A stretch of DNA of 64,000 nucleotides from Pectinophora gossypiella. Its lineage: Eukaryota; Arthropoda; Insecta; Lepidoptera; Gelechiidae. Within the stretch, counting starts at the first letter, position 1, and each line of letters starts with the position of its first letter. Position numbers and translations under genes: made by a program. The DNA lies in the NCBI RefSeq assembly GCF_024362695.1, contig NC_065422.1:6571534-6635533 (forward strand), given 5' to 3'. The notes under the pieces were generated by a model, which was not told the DNA's origin, did not search any database, and worked only from the letters and a program-made list of their open reading frames with translations. Below are positions 19,701-28,318 of the stretch, piece by piece.

Positions 19701-20413
19701 CCTATGTAGAATCTCACAAATTGAATAGATCAATCATTTTCTCGGATTCCCTTAGCTGTTTGCAAGACCTTGTAAAATTGCCTTTTCACTCTAGAGAAAA
19801 TTTTTATCTCACCCTTAAAACTAAGGAAGTTCTTTATAGATGCCAAAAGAGTGGTCTAGAAATTGTCCTGGCTTGGATTCCCAGTCACAGCGGTATTCGT
19901 GGCAACGAGAACGCCGACCTATGTGCTAAAGAAGCTGCCCGCTTGGGTACTGAGATCTACAACAAGACTTTCTCCAGAGATATCCGGGCTCTCGCTAAAT
20001 CACATCTATTCAAATCTTGGGATGAGCTTTGGCAAACATCTAAGCAAGCAAAAGGTAAACTTTACGGACTTATCCAGCCTTCTATACCTATTAGACCTTG
20101 GTTTTTTAAATTTAGAAACTTTGATAAGTGGGTTACCTCTGTGATTATCCGTCTCCGTCTGGGTCACGTGTGCTCCCCTGTTTTTCTGGCTAAGCTACGG
20201 ATCCGAGATCACTCCGTTTGCGAATGTGGTGATGAGGATGGCACTGTTAATCATCTATTTTTCTCCTGCCCTAATTTAGTTGTCCCTATGTATGATGTTC
20301 TCCCACCTTGTATTCCCCGACCTGTAAATGTCAACTTTCTCTTAACTTTAGTTTCTACCCCCTTCATTAATGTCCTTTGTACGTTTATTAAACGGAATAA
20401 TCTTAAATTGTAA
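16712..20413 (+). CDS. LINE ORF2: endonuclease, reverse transcriptase, RNase H
   Basis: 1233 residues, no internal stop. The APE-type endonuclease is N-terminal: WNCKSI near residue 9, SETW near 36, GDFNVHH near 130, SDHFP near 207. RT motifs: SYRPIALSS near 490; FLDISSAYD, GLPQGSVLSPLLFN near 630; YADD near 655. RNase H: YTDAS near 950, GESIALLEA near 985, FSDS near 1010, PSHSGIRGNENAD near 1055. A C-terminal CX1CX12HX4C-like knuckle (CECGDEDGTVNHLFFSC) is present. The enzyme nicks target DNA and primes reverse transcription there; RNase H removes template RNA. All catalytic residues I can check are in place. ATG at 16712 sits inside the ORF1 end. Confidence 0.92.
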   Translation: MAGHCLLQWNCKSIRSKKPELILLINKFKPVVCAISETWLRPGSIFRMPGYSCIRDDRDDGYAGSALLVNKNITFSQIPIPPHDRDLQVVAIKALNCTIVSVYFPHPNSSLISELNNILFSLPGPFIILGDFNVHHTFWGSYKCDSLAPHLFDLLDNINLCVLNDGSPTRRVSPLGGSSVVDLSLVSPSMVLSLSWKVLPNCYGSDHFPIIISFLTPCPPAKNPPPLLKYRLNRADWQKYAELVNGKIPFLSPISSSNYLTCYEEFTSCITSSADSSIPLKNSARGKISSPPWWDAECTESVRQRDEAENSFAGDLSSMQKYLSFQKASARSKRFLSKKKVNGWRDFCESLAPRSPASLVWKRIKSFRRYLLDDSNSTTNDTSTWLPDFFDKLAPPSVPFQDCFPSSSSSLSSYNSFNEPFSYPELSCALDNLRDTSPGMDGIPYSLISKSPMSAKMYFLCIINEVFITGTVPDSWKTQIIVPILKPGKDPSKSSSYRPIALSSALAKILEHLLKNRLEWFLENKGLLSKFQFGFRRGMGTLDSLSILTTDIRSAFSCDEHVIGVFLDISSAYDNVLLPILRQKMQQLNIPERMVHIICNLYMARSITVRVQGSLSPLRTLWKGLPQGSVLSPLLFNVYTYDLDRTVLCFSSILQYADDIALYARSSSFADACSRLNSALYYLSTWLSDHGLSLSVPKCSAVVFSRKRVIPAIELVIDEQPVSVYNKVKFLGVILDSKMCGLPHLEHIANKCEKNINVLRSLSGVRWGSHPYSQKLLYNAIIRSHFDYASFILEPCNKTALYKLDRIQAKCLRIIAGAMKSSPTNALQVECVEPPLQLRRQYLSDRYYFNTLQTSSHPLHKKLNSLCLVASSNYWRHKDLPPLVKSFNKINPSTIHQTPKATIFEFPYESLIFCPKVILNLGIVKNSQGADKELNSLVEKNWKDWLQLYTDASKLSDTSHVGAAVWIPKFNIILNYKCPASCSIFTGESIALLEAVSYVESHKLNRSIIFSDSLSCLQDLVKLPFHSRENFYLTLKTKEVLYRCQKSGLEIVLAWIPSHSGIRGNENADLCAKEAARLGTEIYNKTFSRDIRALAKSHLFKSWDELWQTSKQAKGKLYGLIQPSIPIRPWFFKFRNFDKWVTSVIIRLRLGHVCSPVFLAKLRIRDHSVCECGDEDGTVNHLFFSCPNLVVPMYDVLPPCIPRPVNVNFLLTLVSTPFINVLCTFIKRNNLKL

Positions 20414-20488
20414 ATATTGTATGCTAATGTATGTGCTAGTCCATGTGTAATATAAGTATAAGTATGTATATATAATTGGTCCAAAACT

Positions 20489-20508
20489 AAAAAAAAAAAA
20501 AAAAAAAA
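20489..20508 (+). repeat. A20 tract inside the LINE 3' UTR
   Basis: Twenty A residues lie 288 bp before the element's true 3' boundary, which is set by the 13-bp target duplication. It may be an internal A tract or the original poly(A) end followed by transduced flanking sequence. Confidence 0.7.
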
Positions 20509-20780
20509 CTTGCGAACGAAAAATGGTGGCGGGCCTATACTACGTGTGTTTCTAACCTATATGTCTGTGAAGTTAATTAACAATCGTGTTGTCTTTATTT
20601 TTAGGGAACTTCTGGACTACATCATTGGACTTCCCACCGAACAGTCTTCAATATAATTTAAATGTACCTACCGACTATTTTTTTTTAATTGTTTTTTAAT
20701 TTTTTTTTATTTTTTTTCTTCGGTACCTTGACGTTGGCAGAATCATCGTTTCTAAACGATGCAGCCATAAACTTTAAAAA

Positions 20781-20796
20781 GTGAAGTGAAGTGAAG
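20781..20796 (+). repeat. GTGAA tandem repeat at the LINE 3' terminus
   Basis: Three GTGAA units plus a partial unit directly abut the right target duplication. Short 3' tandem repeats made by template slippage are characteristic of I-type LINEs. Confidence 0.75.
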
Positions 20797-21266
20797 TGAG
20801 CATACCTGGTTTTGTTATACCATGCCCATTTTGATGAGCAATTACCACGGGTCATTGTGAGGACAACGTGTCCCTTACCCTTATCCTGGCATTGCCAACA
20901 TAACGGGCAACTTTTTAACGACAGACCGATAAATTCTAATATTTGGGGACAAATTTTGACTTTCAAATTTTTTTCTGTGTAGTCAGAATTCCGATCCTTT
21001 TTTATTTTTCCGTTATAAAATATAATCTTCTTAGACGGGCTTCCATTTTTAGATTAGCATTTTCTAAGCTAACACTAACTAAGCTATTTGCAGCCAAAGT
21101 AAATTGGTACTTGTATTCGCAACGACAAATAAGATGAATTTCTCTTCGCCTATAACCAAACCAGAATAATCCGGATTGATACGAGAATCCCTTTTAGCAG
21201 TGCTAAAGCTATTTTTTCTTTTATTTTTAATACTACGGTCTAGGTTAACAAGTAAATGAACAGAAG

Positions 21267-21535
21267 GGGGTTAAAAACGCCACATTAAATCAATTCACCT
21301 AAAAAGCAATATTGCTATTTGTCATTATCACAAGTAAATAATGCTACAAAAAAAAAATGTAATGTAATGTAATGTTATAGTTAATAATGCTATTTGTAGC
21401 AAATCTACAATAAGTCACGTCAAAAAACAAAATGTTGACATTAACCACTATAACTTCTATATATATGCACAAATTATGTCACATTGCAATATTGCTTTTT
21501 AGATGAATTGCTTTGATGTGCGGCCTTCTTAACCC
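21267..21535 (+). mobile_element. MITE family D, longer copy with nested inserts
   Basis: Inverted ends GGGGTTAAAAACGCCACA and GATGTGCGGCCTTCTTAACCC, each followed inward by AATTCA..TAAAAAGCAATATTGC. The centre holds an A-rich/AATGT microsatellite (about 21350-21375) and a 38-bp Jockey tail. No ORF. Confidence 0.6.
21395..21432 (+). mobile_element. Very short Jockey 3' tail
   Basis: Matches the last bases of the Jockey 3' end seen at 28150-28190 (GCAAATCTAC, AATAAGTCACGTCAAA). An extremely 5'-truncated insertion inside MITE D. Confidence 0.5.
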
Positions 21536-21766
21536 AGATCGTAAATTACATTTCCTAGTCAAAAAGCACTGAATAATCTCGTCTGCTATAAAATAACTTG
21601 CCCTTTCATTGGAATTAGTTTTAATGCACACAAAACAGGGAAAGCGGGACAAATGGATGGTGCGCGGGATTCTTTATGTATGAGATCTATAGAAAATCCG
21701 CTTTTCCGGCTCTGTGTATGTCAAGTTTATTTACGATGGAACTTTTGCACACATACATGCATATAG

Positions 21767-22075
21767 ATAAGCTCACTACTATATTGTCAACGGTAGTCAG
21801 AACTTACTTACATCGCAAGATGAACTATTAGATTCTTCTTCTATCGTGTGGATTGGTTTGTGAGATCAATCACCAATCTCATCAACCCTGATGAGGAACC
21901 CTGAGGTTACTATTGAGCCTCCAAAGAACGTGATAAGTGGTGAGTGAGCCGTATCGCCGTAATACCGAGTTAGTGAAAATTTCACTATCTTTTTTATTTA
22001 GGTGAACAATTATTATTATAAATTGTTAACTCATTGGTGCAAGTCCAGCACGAACCGGCGCTTTCCGTGCGAGAA
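21767..22075 (-). mobile_element. SINE family C, diverged, carrying a SINE A fragment
   Basis: Minus-strand family C: tail near 21770, CATCGCAAGATGAACTA at about 21822, GTGGTGAGTGAGCCGTAT and a head with CACGAACCGGCGCTTTCCG. 21837-21925 is a SINE A end (TCTTCTATCGTGTGGATTGG, ACTATTGAGCCTCCAAAG) interrupting it. Confidence 0.5.
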
Positions 22076-22487
22076 GCAAGCCTATAATCCATAAAACCAT
22101 ATGGCTTACGGAACTCTGAAATTACTACCTACAACAGCCGTTAACACCTAAATGGTCGAGTATTTATTGTGTAGTAGGTATGTATGACGCCTTAGGGAAT
22201 GCAATCGGGGTAGTTATATTACAATGTTGTTGCGATTTGCACGTTTAAGTGAAAGTTATAAGATAATGCAACACCAAGGAGCTACTGCACTGCCAGCACG
22301 AGGTTTAGATAATGCTTTAGTTACAATTTCCGTATATCTTTTTATAAACTTTTCTTCTGTCATTGAATAAAGAATAACGCTACGTGTAGCGGTTATAAGA
22401 TTATCCAATTCTTCCTGCTCGATCCATCAAGGTCACGTATTTAGAGATCGTTCGAGATCGTGGTTACCTTGGTATAAGAAAACCAGG

Positions 22488-22647
22488 GGGGTTAAAATGG
22501 CCACATCGCATCGAAGCAATTCATCTAAGAAAGCAATATTGCTATTTGACATATGTTTGCATCGCGCACTAACTTTTATATGCGCAAATGTCAAATTACA
22601 ATATTGCTTTCTTAGATGAATTGCTTCCATGTGGCCATTTTAACCCC
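22488..22647. mobile_element. Palindromic MITE family D (160 bp)
   Basis: Almost the whole element is one inverted repeat: GGGGTTAAAATGGCCACAT outward, then GAAGCAATTCATCTAAGAAAG and CAATATTG on both arms around a short loop. It is flanked by CAGG on both sides (22484-22487 and 22649-22652), possibly its target duplication. The RNA would form a near-perfect hairpin. Confidence 0.75.
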
Positions 22648-22812
22648 ACAGGTATGATCAAAAGTGACAGCTAACATTTTAAGGTTATCCCACCCTGCGT
22701 TGCCATTTCGTAAAAAAAAAAAATATCCGCGATCAATGTTTTTAATTTACCTTTCAAGGAAATTTTGAACTTTTAATAAAAGCCTGACTTACAGTTTTAA
22801 TGATTTTTATAT

Positions 22813-23071
22813 CATCATCATCAGCCGTATGACGCCCACTGCTGGGCATAGGCCTCCCCCAAGGATCTCCACGACGATCGGTCCTGCGCTGCCCGCATCC
22901 AGCGGCTTCCCGCGACCTTCACCAGATCGTCGGTCCACCTCGTAGCGGGCCTACCCACTGAGCGTCGTCCGACACGTGGCCGCCACTCCAGAACCTTTCC
23001 GCCCCATCGGCCATCGGTTCTCCTCGCTATGTGTCCTGTGTGTCCAAGTGGCAGTGGGCAGGACACATAGC
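22813..23071 (-). mobile_element. RTE-clade LINE, 5'-truncated insertion
   Basis: A 259-bp insert flanked by an 11-bp duplication GATTTTTATAT (22802-22812 and 23072-23082). On the minus strand it encodes the last 80 or so residues of an RTE ORF2 (WAGHIARRTDGRWGGKVLEW, GRPATRWTDDLVK, SSWRSLGEAYAQQW) and a stop. A very short 3' end follows, CCCAGCAGTGGGCGTCATAC then ATG-type repeats. It is recent by its perfect duplication, and dead because RT and endonuclease are absent. Confidence 0.9.
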
Positions 23072-23664
23072 GATTTTTATATATGTGACAATTAATAGTA
23101 ATTAAATACATTAGTCAGTAATTCACTTTATTTTCAATACTATTTACGTTCTTGGAATTTTTGAGATACCAATTGAATGGTAACACAGTGGTAACACTAA
23201 CGTCATCAAATGGTCTAGCAATGGTGGCTTGTCATAGGATTGACCATACTTGGCTTTCTTATACCATGGTGGTTACCACGTTTATACGTTTCTTGCCTTG
23301 AAAGAAAACAGATGAAGCCTTGCCGCAATAAAATAATAATTAACAGAGAACGTAAAGGACGTATGCCTATTTACGTCATTATTATTTACGTCATTCGAGC
23401 AGACTACCACAACGCATGAACTTATTATTAAATACAAATAAAATAAACGTCGCTTCGTCATAATTAACACTGAAGCTATAATTACTTCAAATACAAACGC
23501 TTAATTAAGTACTCGGTATTTAATTAAAACATTCCCTGACTAATAAAATAGGGATAATATATTTTAACTACTTACTTATATCTTTTATACCCTCACCCAC
23601 TCGTAAAGTAGAATTCTTATAACTTTTAATAAAAAAACATTTAATGATGATGATGTTTTTTTTA

Positions 23665-23857
23665 AATTACGCAACGGATTTTGATGCGGTTTTTTTCAAT
23701 ACCTAGATAGAGTGATTCAAGAGGAAGGTTTATAATGTATAATAACATCCATTAAATAGTGGAGAAATACTGTTATTTTTGAGGTTTTTAATGTGATGTC
23801 GTAAATAATTTAATTTCCTCAGCATTGCACCCGAGCGAAGCCGGGGCGGGTCGCTAG
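23665..23857 (+). mobile_element. Helitron-like 3' end
   Basis: Ends GCACCCGAGCGAAGCCGGGG, which can form a CCCG/CGGG hairpin, followed about ten bases later by CTAG then T. This is the layout of Helitron 3' termini (hairpin plus CTRR, inserted before T). The 5' end (TC) could not be fixed. Related degenerate sequence is at 3885-4030. Confidence 0.5.
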
Positions 23858-23999
23858 TATAATATTATAATAACTATTATTTACCTACTAGAATAAAAGT
23901 GCGAACGTGTGTATGTGAAGTGTTGATGTCACATGGTTTTGAAATTGTCAAATACATTTTGTGAGACTGTCCTTTGTTTGTTTGGTTGTTGACATTTCA

Positions 24000-24135
24000 G
24001 GGTTGAATCACCTGATTGTTCGATAAAGTAAATGATTCCGTGCTCACAGGGCACGTTAAACCGTTGGCACCGGCTGTTAGCAGAAAAATCACCTCCCCAA
24101 CCTGCAGCGTGGTGGAATATCCATTCCATCCATAC
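24000..24135 (+). repeat. SINE A-related fragment
   Basis: Has GGTTGAATCACCTGATTGTT, CCGTGCTCACAGGGCACGTT and a GGTGGAATATCCATTCCATC tail. Similar to 45095-45265, an offshoot of family A with a different 3' part. Confidence 0.4.
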
Positions 24136-24149
24136 CCCTTCCGGTTGAT

Positions 24150-24362
24150 CAGAATCAGAATCATTTATTCAACGTAATTATCATGGATAAACTTGTTGAA
24201 GGTCAATGTAACATTTTTGAATTTACGTCATTTCGCAAGGTGTTATGGCTGAGGAGAAGAAATGACAAGAAACTGCAACAGGAACACATCTTTTAAATAA
24301 ATCAATGAGGGTACAAGTTATTTAATAACTAGAGGAACACATTCAATACCAGACATTTTTAT
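24150..24362 (-). repeat. LINE 3' end (partner of 875-1090)
   Basis: Reverse complement of the repeat at 875-1090, starting with GAATCAGAATCATTTATTCA (the tail) and ending near CAATACCAGACATTTTTA. No coding sequence. Confidence 0.5.
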
Positions 24363-24364
24363 CA

Positions 24365-24490
24365 TTTACATACATACATACATACATAAACTCACGCCCG
24401 TAATCCCTAATGGGGTGGGCAGAGCCACAAGTAATCAAAGACAACTTGCAGCCACTGTTGATACGAAGTCCAAAGATGGATATGATGAAC
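24365..24490 (+). repeat. Dispersed repeat R9 with CATA microsatellite
   Basis: A CATACATACATACATA run is followed by AACTCACGCCCGTAATCCCT and GGGCAGAGCCACAAGTAATC. Copies or parts occur at 47295-47415, 55145-55200, 57200-57255 and 58265-58440. Probably a SINE or LINE 3' piece. Confidence 0.45.
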
Positions 24491-24715
24491 CTTTTTATCA
24501 TTTAGGTAATCATTAATCTTATAATAGGCTTTTTTACATAAAGTAAGCTTCACGTGAGCTTTTGTTCTCTGACAAATTTAAAATATTATCTGGTATTTTA
24601 TTGTAAAAACGTATACATAACCCCAAAAATGATTGAAGGGAGGCCTGTGCCCAGCAGTGGGACGTATATGGGCTGCTCGCCCCCTATTACATGATACTTA
24701 AACATAGCAGGCGTG

Positions 24716-25175
24716 TAGCGATGGGCGTTATTAACCATAACTGGTTATATATGCAGTTACGAGCTCGAACAGTGATCACTCGTTTTCCACTACAACAAAA
24801 ACTAGTGATATTCATAACGCCATTTAAACGATCGAAATAGGCATCAGTCTTCAATAACTCTTTTAATCACAACGCCATAAAGTTAAATCGAATTCACTCT
24901 TATGTTTAAGGCATAGCGTCGATGTTTGGCTACTTTCACTACTCACGCAAAATCACTGGTTTTACAATATTCGTAATGACAAGATGAAAACGACTGAAGA
25001 AGAATTAAGTTATACTGCTACCTAACCAAACGATTTTACGTTACAATTATCACGTTTGCTTCAGAACGTTGTGAAAATAACTAGTTATAAAAATCACTAG
25101 TTAAGAAACTAGTTATTGGAAATCACATAACGCTTACGTTACGTTATCTCAAAAACCGATAACGACCCATCGCTA
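24716..25175. mobile_element. hAT-like non-autonomous element with 8-bp duplication
   Basis: A perfect 8-bp duplication CAGGCGTG (24708-24715 and 25176-25183) flanks a 460-bp element with inverted ends TAGCGATGGGCGTTAT and ATAACGACCCATCGCTA. Eight-bp duplications and TAGNG termini are hAT hallmarks. The interior is non-coding and full of ACTAGT/AACTAGTTAT palindromes near the right end. Confidence 0.8.
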
Positions 25176-25437
25176 CAGGCGTGGGAGCAATATTACCGCT
25201 GTCTACCCCTTCGAGATACAAGCGTCATGCTATGTTAAAGCGCTGTAACTTATAAAGCGCGATATTAAATGTTCTCAGAAGTAAAATTGCATCTTACAGT
25301 TTACTGCAAAAGCTTATGCAAAGTATCATAAATTGTATTTCTACTGGCTAATCTGAAATTATGGGGGGCACTTTTTTCTGCCTAATAATTATCTCTGACA
25401 CTAAATAACATGCATTGCCAGAGATAAAAAGAAATCC

Positions 25438-25545
25438 TTTTTTTTTGACGTTTTATTGTAGATTTGCCGCAGATGGTATTAACTACTTGGCCGGACAAAT
25501 AAGGAGCGCTGAAGGCTCTTACCCGATCGAAATGCCAAAAAAGCT
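25438..25545 (-). mobile_element. Jockey LINE 3' end
   Basis: Begins with a T run (poly(A) in reverse), then GATTTGCCGCAGATGGTATT, ACTACTTGGCCGGACAAAT and GAGCGCTGAAGGCTCT. The same order in 55736-56090 is joined to Jockey ORF2, which identifies the family. Confidence 0.6.
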
Positions 25546-25809
25546 ATTAAGTACTTACCGCGAGCGTTGTTGGATGAGGCATTGTATTTAGTACGAAACC
25601 ATGAATATTTTTGAATTAATGCGGATTCATATTTCGAATAAATTTGAAGAGTTTCAAAAAAAAAGGACATCCTCGGTGTTGTATCTGTATGCGGCGACCT
25701 TTAATTATGTTTCTCTACATAACAGGCGGGTACATATTTTATAGAAAATGTACTTGGCTAAACCTGGGTTGGCCCGGTTGCAAACGATTTCGAAACACAA
25801 CCTTTTTTT

Positions 25810-25955
25810 TTTATGTGACTTATTGGAAGTCTGATTGTCCGAAAGTAAGATGATCCATGCTTCGGAAGGCACGTGAAGTCTTTGGCGGCTCAATTATAAC
25901 ACCAGGGTTGCTGAGGTTGGTAATCCACCTCTTAACCCACACGATAGAAGAAGAT
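25810..25955 (+). mobile_element. SINE family A, headless
   Basis: GATTGTCCGAAAGTAAGATG, CTTCGGAAGGCACGTGAAG, TTTGGCGGCTCAAT and GGTTGGTAATCCACCTC in family A order, ending CACACGATAGAAGAAG. The tRNA head is absent. Confidence 0.55.
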
Positions 25956-25956
25956 T

Positions 25957-26360
25957 GAAAGTTTGCCTCAGATGGCATTAATCCGGCCGGACAAATGGGG
26001 AGTGCTGAGGGAGGGCTCTCACCCGGTACAAAATTTAGGACGTCAGAGCTTAAAGGATTATATCATATTTGAAAGAATCAATCGACTCTAGCTTCTTCTA
26101 TCGTGTGGGTTGTGAGGTGAATTGACAACCTCGTTAACCCTGGTGTCAGGGTTATTATTAAGCCACCAAAGCGTGACAGCTCGAGGACTACACGGCTGAT
26201 CGAGTCTAGTGGGGAGATAGCGATAAGCGCTGAAAGAGGGAAAGCATCGACCACGTCAGCGGGGTCGGTAGCGGGGTCCTAAATTGTTTTTTGTCGTGAG
26301 TTGATTGGCCTCTATGCACGGACTAGTGTTAATTATTAATCTATTGATAGATGTCAATGC
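25957..26360 (-). mobile_element. Jockey 3' end interrupted by a SINE A tail
   Basis: The Jockey 3' order is CAGATGGCATTA, GGCCGGACAAATGGGGAG, GATAGCGATAAGCGCTG and CGGGGTCCTAAA. About 90 bp of SINE A end at 26093-26180 (TCTTCTATCGTGTGGGTTGT) splits it. A shorter decayed Jockey end lies at 26385-26430. Confidence 0.5.
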
Positions 26361-26699
26361 AATGATTGAAACTTGACGACCTTTGTTTTTTGACGTAACT
26401 TATCATAGTAGACTTGGCCGGTATTGATTACCTTTATTATTATTATTATTTATTTATTTTATTAAATCTTAATACTAAAAATACAATTATCAATGCCCTG
26501 CAAAACTGTTTAAACAGTTGTGTTGATTATGTAAGGATAATAGCAAAAACAAACTAAGAAGTAATTTGTGTAGACGTCCTTAAATAATTTTGTTCAATAA
26601 CATTCCACTCCTGTAATGTCAGAGAGGGTCCCAAATTGTGAAAAATAGAGGTATCTACACTCGAACCTTTTCTCTATTGAATACATTAATTTGTAATAT

Positions 26700-27055
26700 A
26701 CATCCCTTTTTCGGATATTATTTTGTGCCTGGCTGTAGTAGGCATTTTGGAAAAGAGAGCGGAGATGGGAGCCATCGGTACGTCAATGCAGGACGGAAGA
26801 GGCGAGTCACAGGGACTGTAACCTGGAACCTGACAGGGCAGCAGTAACTGTCAGTACTTTTCAGAGGCGGAGAACAGGAGTTCTAGTATGGCTTTGAAAT
26901 AGACTCTGGGCGCTATCCCACTCGCGTCAGGCAGAGTATTGCGGGGTGGAAGGCAAGAGGGAAATCACTGCTCTATTTTTCCCTAAAAAGTAGCATAGAG
27001 AATGCTACATCGACAAGAGCGTGGCTCTTAAATTAGTGATGAAAAAAGAGGAGGT
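26700..27055 (+). mobile_element. SINE family D, plus strand
   Basis: Includes GACAGGGCAGCAGTAACTGT, TTTGAAATAGACTCTGGGCG, GGAAGGCAAGAGGGAAATCA and GAGCGTGGCTCTTAAATTAG, ending in a GATGA tail. It is the sense copy of 30238-30459. The 5' boundary is uncertain. Confidence 0.5.
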
Positions 27056-27059
27056 AGAT

Positions 27060-27310
27060 ATGTAACCTATTTTGTATTGGACTGGTTTTCCCTTTGCGGG
27101 GTGAATGGTCAGATAGACAGTAGCTTTTGTAAAAAGCCAGACCTGTCAAATCTTCAGGATAGGTAAATGGACTCTGTGAAAAACGGGCTAGGTAACGTTA
27201 GAGATAAGATGAAAAATGGACAATATACCTCAGGGTGGTTTTCCCTTCGCAGATTGAAATGTCAAACAGGCAGTCGCTTCGTAAAAAAGCGAGCTGTTGA
27301 AGTATTATTG
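27060..27310 (+). repeat. Dispersed repeat R7, two overlapping copies
   Basis: The GGTTTTCCCTTTGCGG ... GACCTGTCAAATCTTCAGGA unit is followed closely by a second decayed copy (GGTTTTCCCTTCGCAG, AAACAGGCAGTCGCTTC). Confidence 0.45.
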
Positions 27311-27637
27311 TTGCTGAACGATACATCAAAACTTTCTCAATGACGCAACTACCAACCTACTTAATTACGAGTATACCTATTCGTTCGCCATAATATTATG
27401 TTATACGTAATTATATAACTAAAAGGATAATAATGTATACAGTAGTTTGGCAGTAAGTTATAATTAGACACTATATACATGCCCCAGAAAGGATCGATTG
27501 CCGACCACTGGGCGCCAGAAGTTTCCAACATTTTATAACTTCGTACTGCGAAGACTTCTTCAAGGTTAGAATCTATCTGTAGTTAGAATGAATAGGTACC
27601 TTTGAAGCGTATCTCATAGATCACCATATAGTATTTT

Positions 27638-27830
27638 TTGATAACATGGGGGAGTTGTATGTCAAAATATTACAGTCGGCTCGACCATTATAGACGGCGA
27701 CACAGCTCACTATCACGTTGCTCTAACAGAAAGCTCGGTAAGGTACTGAGTTCATCTTGCCATGGATGTACCTCTGACTACCCCATTTGGGACATAGTGG
27801 TGAGGTTATGTTATGTATGTCTATATTCGA
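27638..27830 (+). mobile_element. SINE family C body
   Basis: CAGTCGGCTCGACCATTATA, GAAAGCTCGGTAAGGTACTG, CATGGATGTACCTCTGACTA and ATTTGGGACATAGTGGTGAG in family C order. Head missing. Confidence 0.5.
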
Positions 27831-27954
27831 TATAAACCCGGCCACGTAGTGAATGTCTGCCCAACCAATTATAAAATAAGTAAGTATGTCAAAAAATTGG
27901 ATTATGGGTTGGCAGATAAAAATTTCATCAAAAATTGTTATTTTTGATGTTTTG

Positions 27955-28190
27955 TCATACATATATTTCCGTGCTTTTAGATATTTTTAACCCACTAGGG
28001 TCGATTTTATCTTTCAAATATTCTTCCTTTCCGACGACGCCTTGACCCGTGGTTCGCGCCCAACTGGGCACCCTCAGGCCTGTTGTATTAAATTTTGCAC
28101 GGGTGAGAGCCCGCAGCGCTCCCCATCTGTCCGGCCAAGTAGTTAATGCCATCTGCGGCAAATCTACAAATAAGTCACGTCAAACAAAAT
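27955..28190 (+). mobile_element. Jockey LINE 3' end, sense
   Basis: Plus-strand copy of the Jockey 3' part: GACGACGCCTTGACCC, GTTCGCGCCCAACTGGGCAC, CTCCCCATCTGTCCGGCC, TGCCATCTGCGGCAAATCTA and AAGTCACGTCAAAC. Confidence 0.55.
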
Positions 28191-28318
28191 GTTATTTATT
28201 GCGGAAGCGAGAGACGCTTAAAGAGTTACCGACAGTCAGTGAAATAAGCTAGCTTACTCGTATTTACATTAATAAGCCCATGAACATTAAAAACATAACA
28301 TCAAACTATACCTAACCT

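Larger units (their letters stand above)
15136..20796 (+). mobile_element. Complete I-like non-LTR retrotransposon (LINE)
   Basis: A 5661-bp insertion into MITE A, flanked by a perfect 13-bp duplication TGAGCATACCTGG (15123-15135 and 20797-20809). It has a 177-bp 5' UTR, ORF1 (15313-16746), ORF2 (16712-20413, overlapping by 35 bp in another frame) and a 383-bp 3' UTR. The 3' UTR includes an A20 tract and ends in GTGAA repeats. Both ORFs are open, which points to a recent and possibly active copy. ORF2 carries APE endonuclease, RT and RNase H, and the end is a short tandem repeat rather than poly(A). These features fit the I group better than Jockey; exact clade is inference. Confidence 0.92.
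14373..20824 (+). mobile_element. MITE family A, copy 1, split by two later insertions
   Basis: Inverted ends CATGGTATAAGAAAACCAGG and CCTGGTTTTGTTATACCATG enclose a body also present at 22470-23266 and, uninterrupted, at 49183-49551 (minus). Comparison shows this copy was entered by a family B MITE (14607-14987) and then, near its right end, by the I-like LINE (15136-20796). Without insertions it would be about 400 bp. Non-coding. Confidence 0.75.
22470..23266 (+). mobile_element. MITE family A, copy 2, with two nested insertions
   Basis: Ends TGGTATAAGAAAACCAGG and CTTGGCTTTCTTATACCA. Shared body blocks include GTGACAGCTAACATTT, CACCCTGCGTTGCCATTTCG and GGTAACACAGTGGTAACACT. A family D MITE sits in the left inverted end and an RTE LINE fragment near the middle. 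Non-coding. Confidence 0.72.

Noticed and set aside
20251..20484. Minus-strand frame over the LINE ORF2 end
   Set aside because: Shadow of ORF2; no motif.
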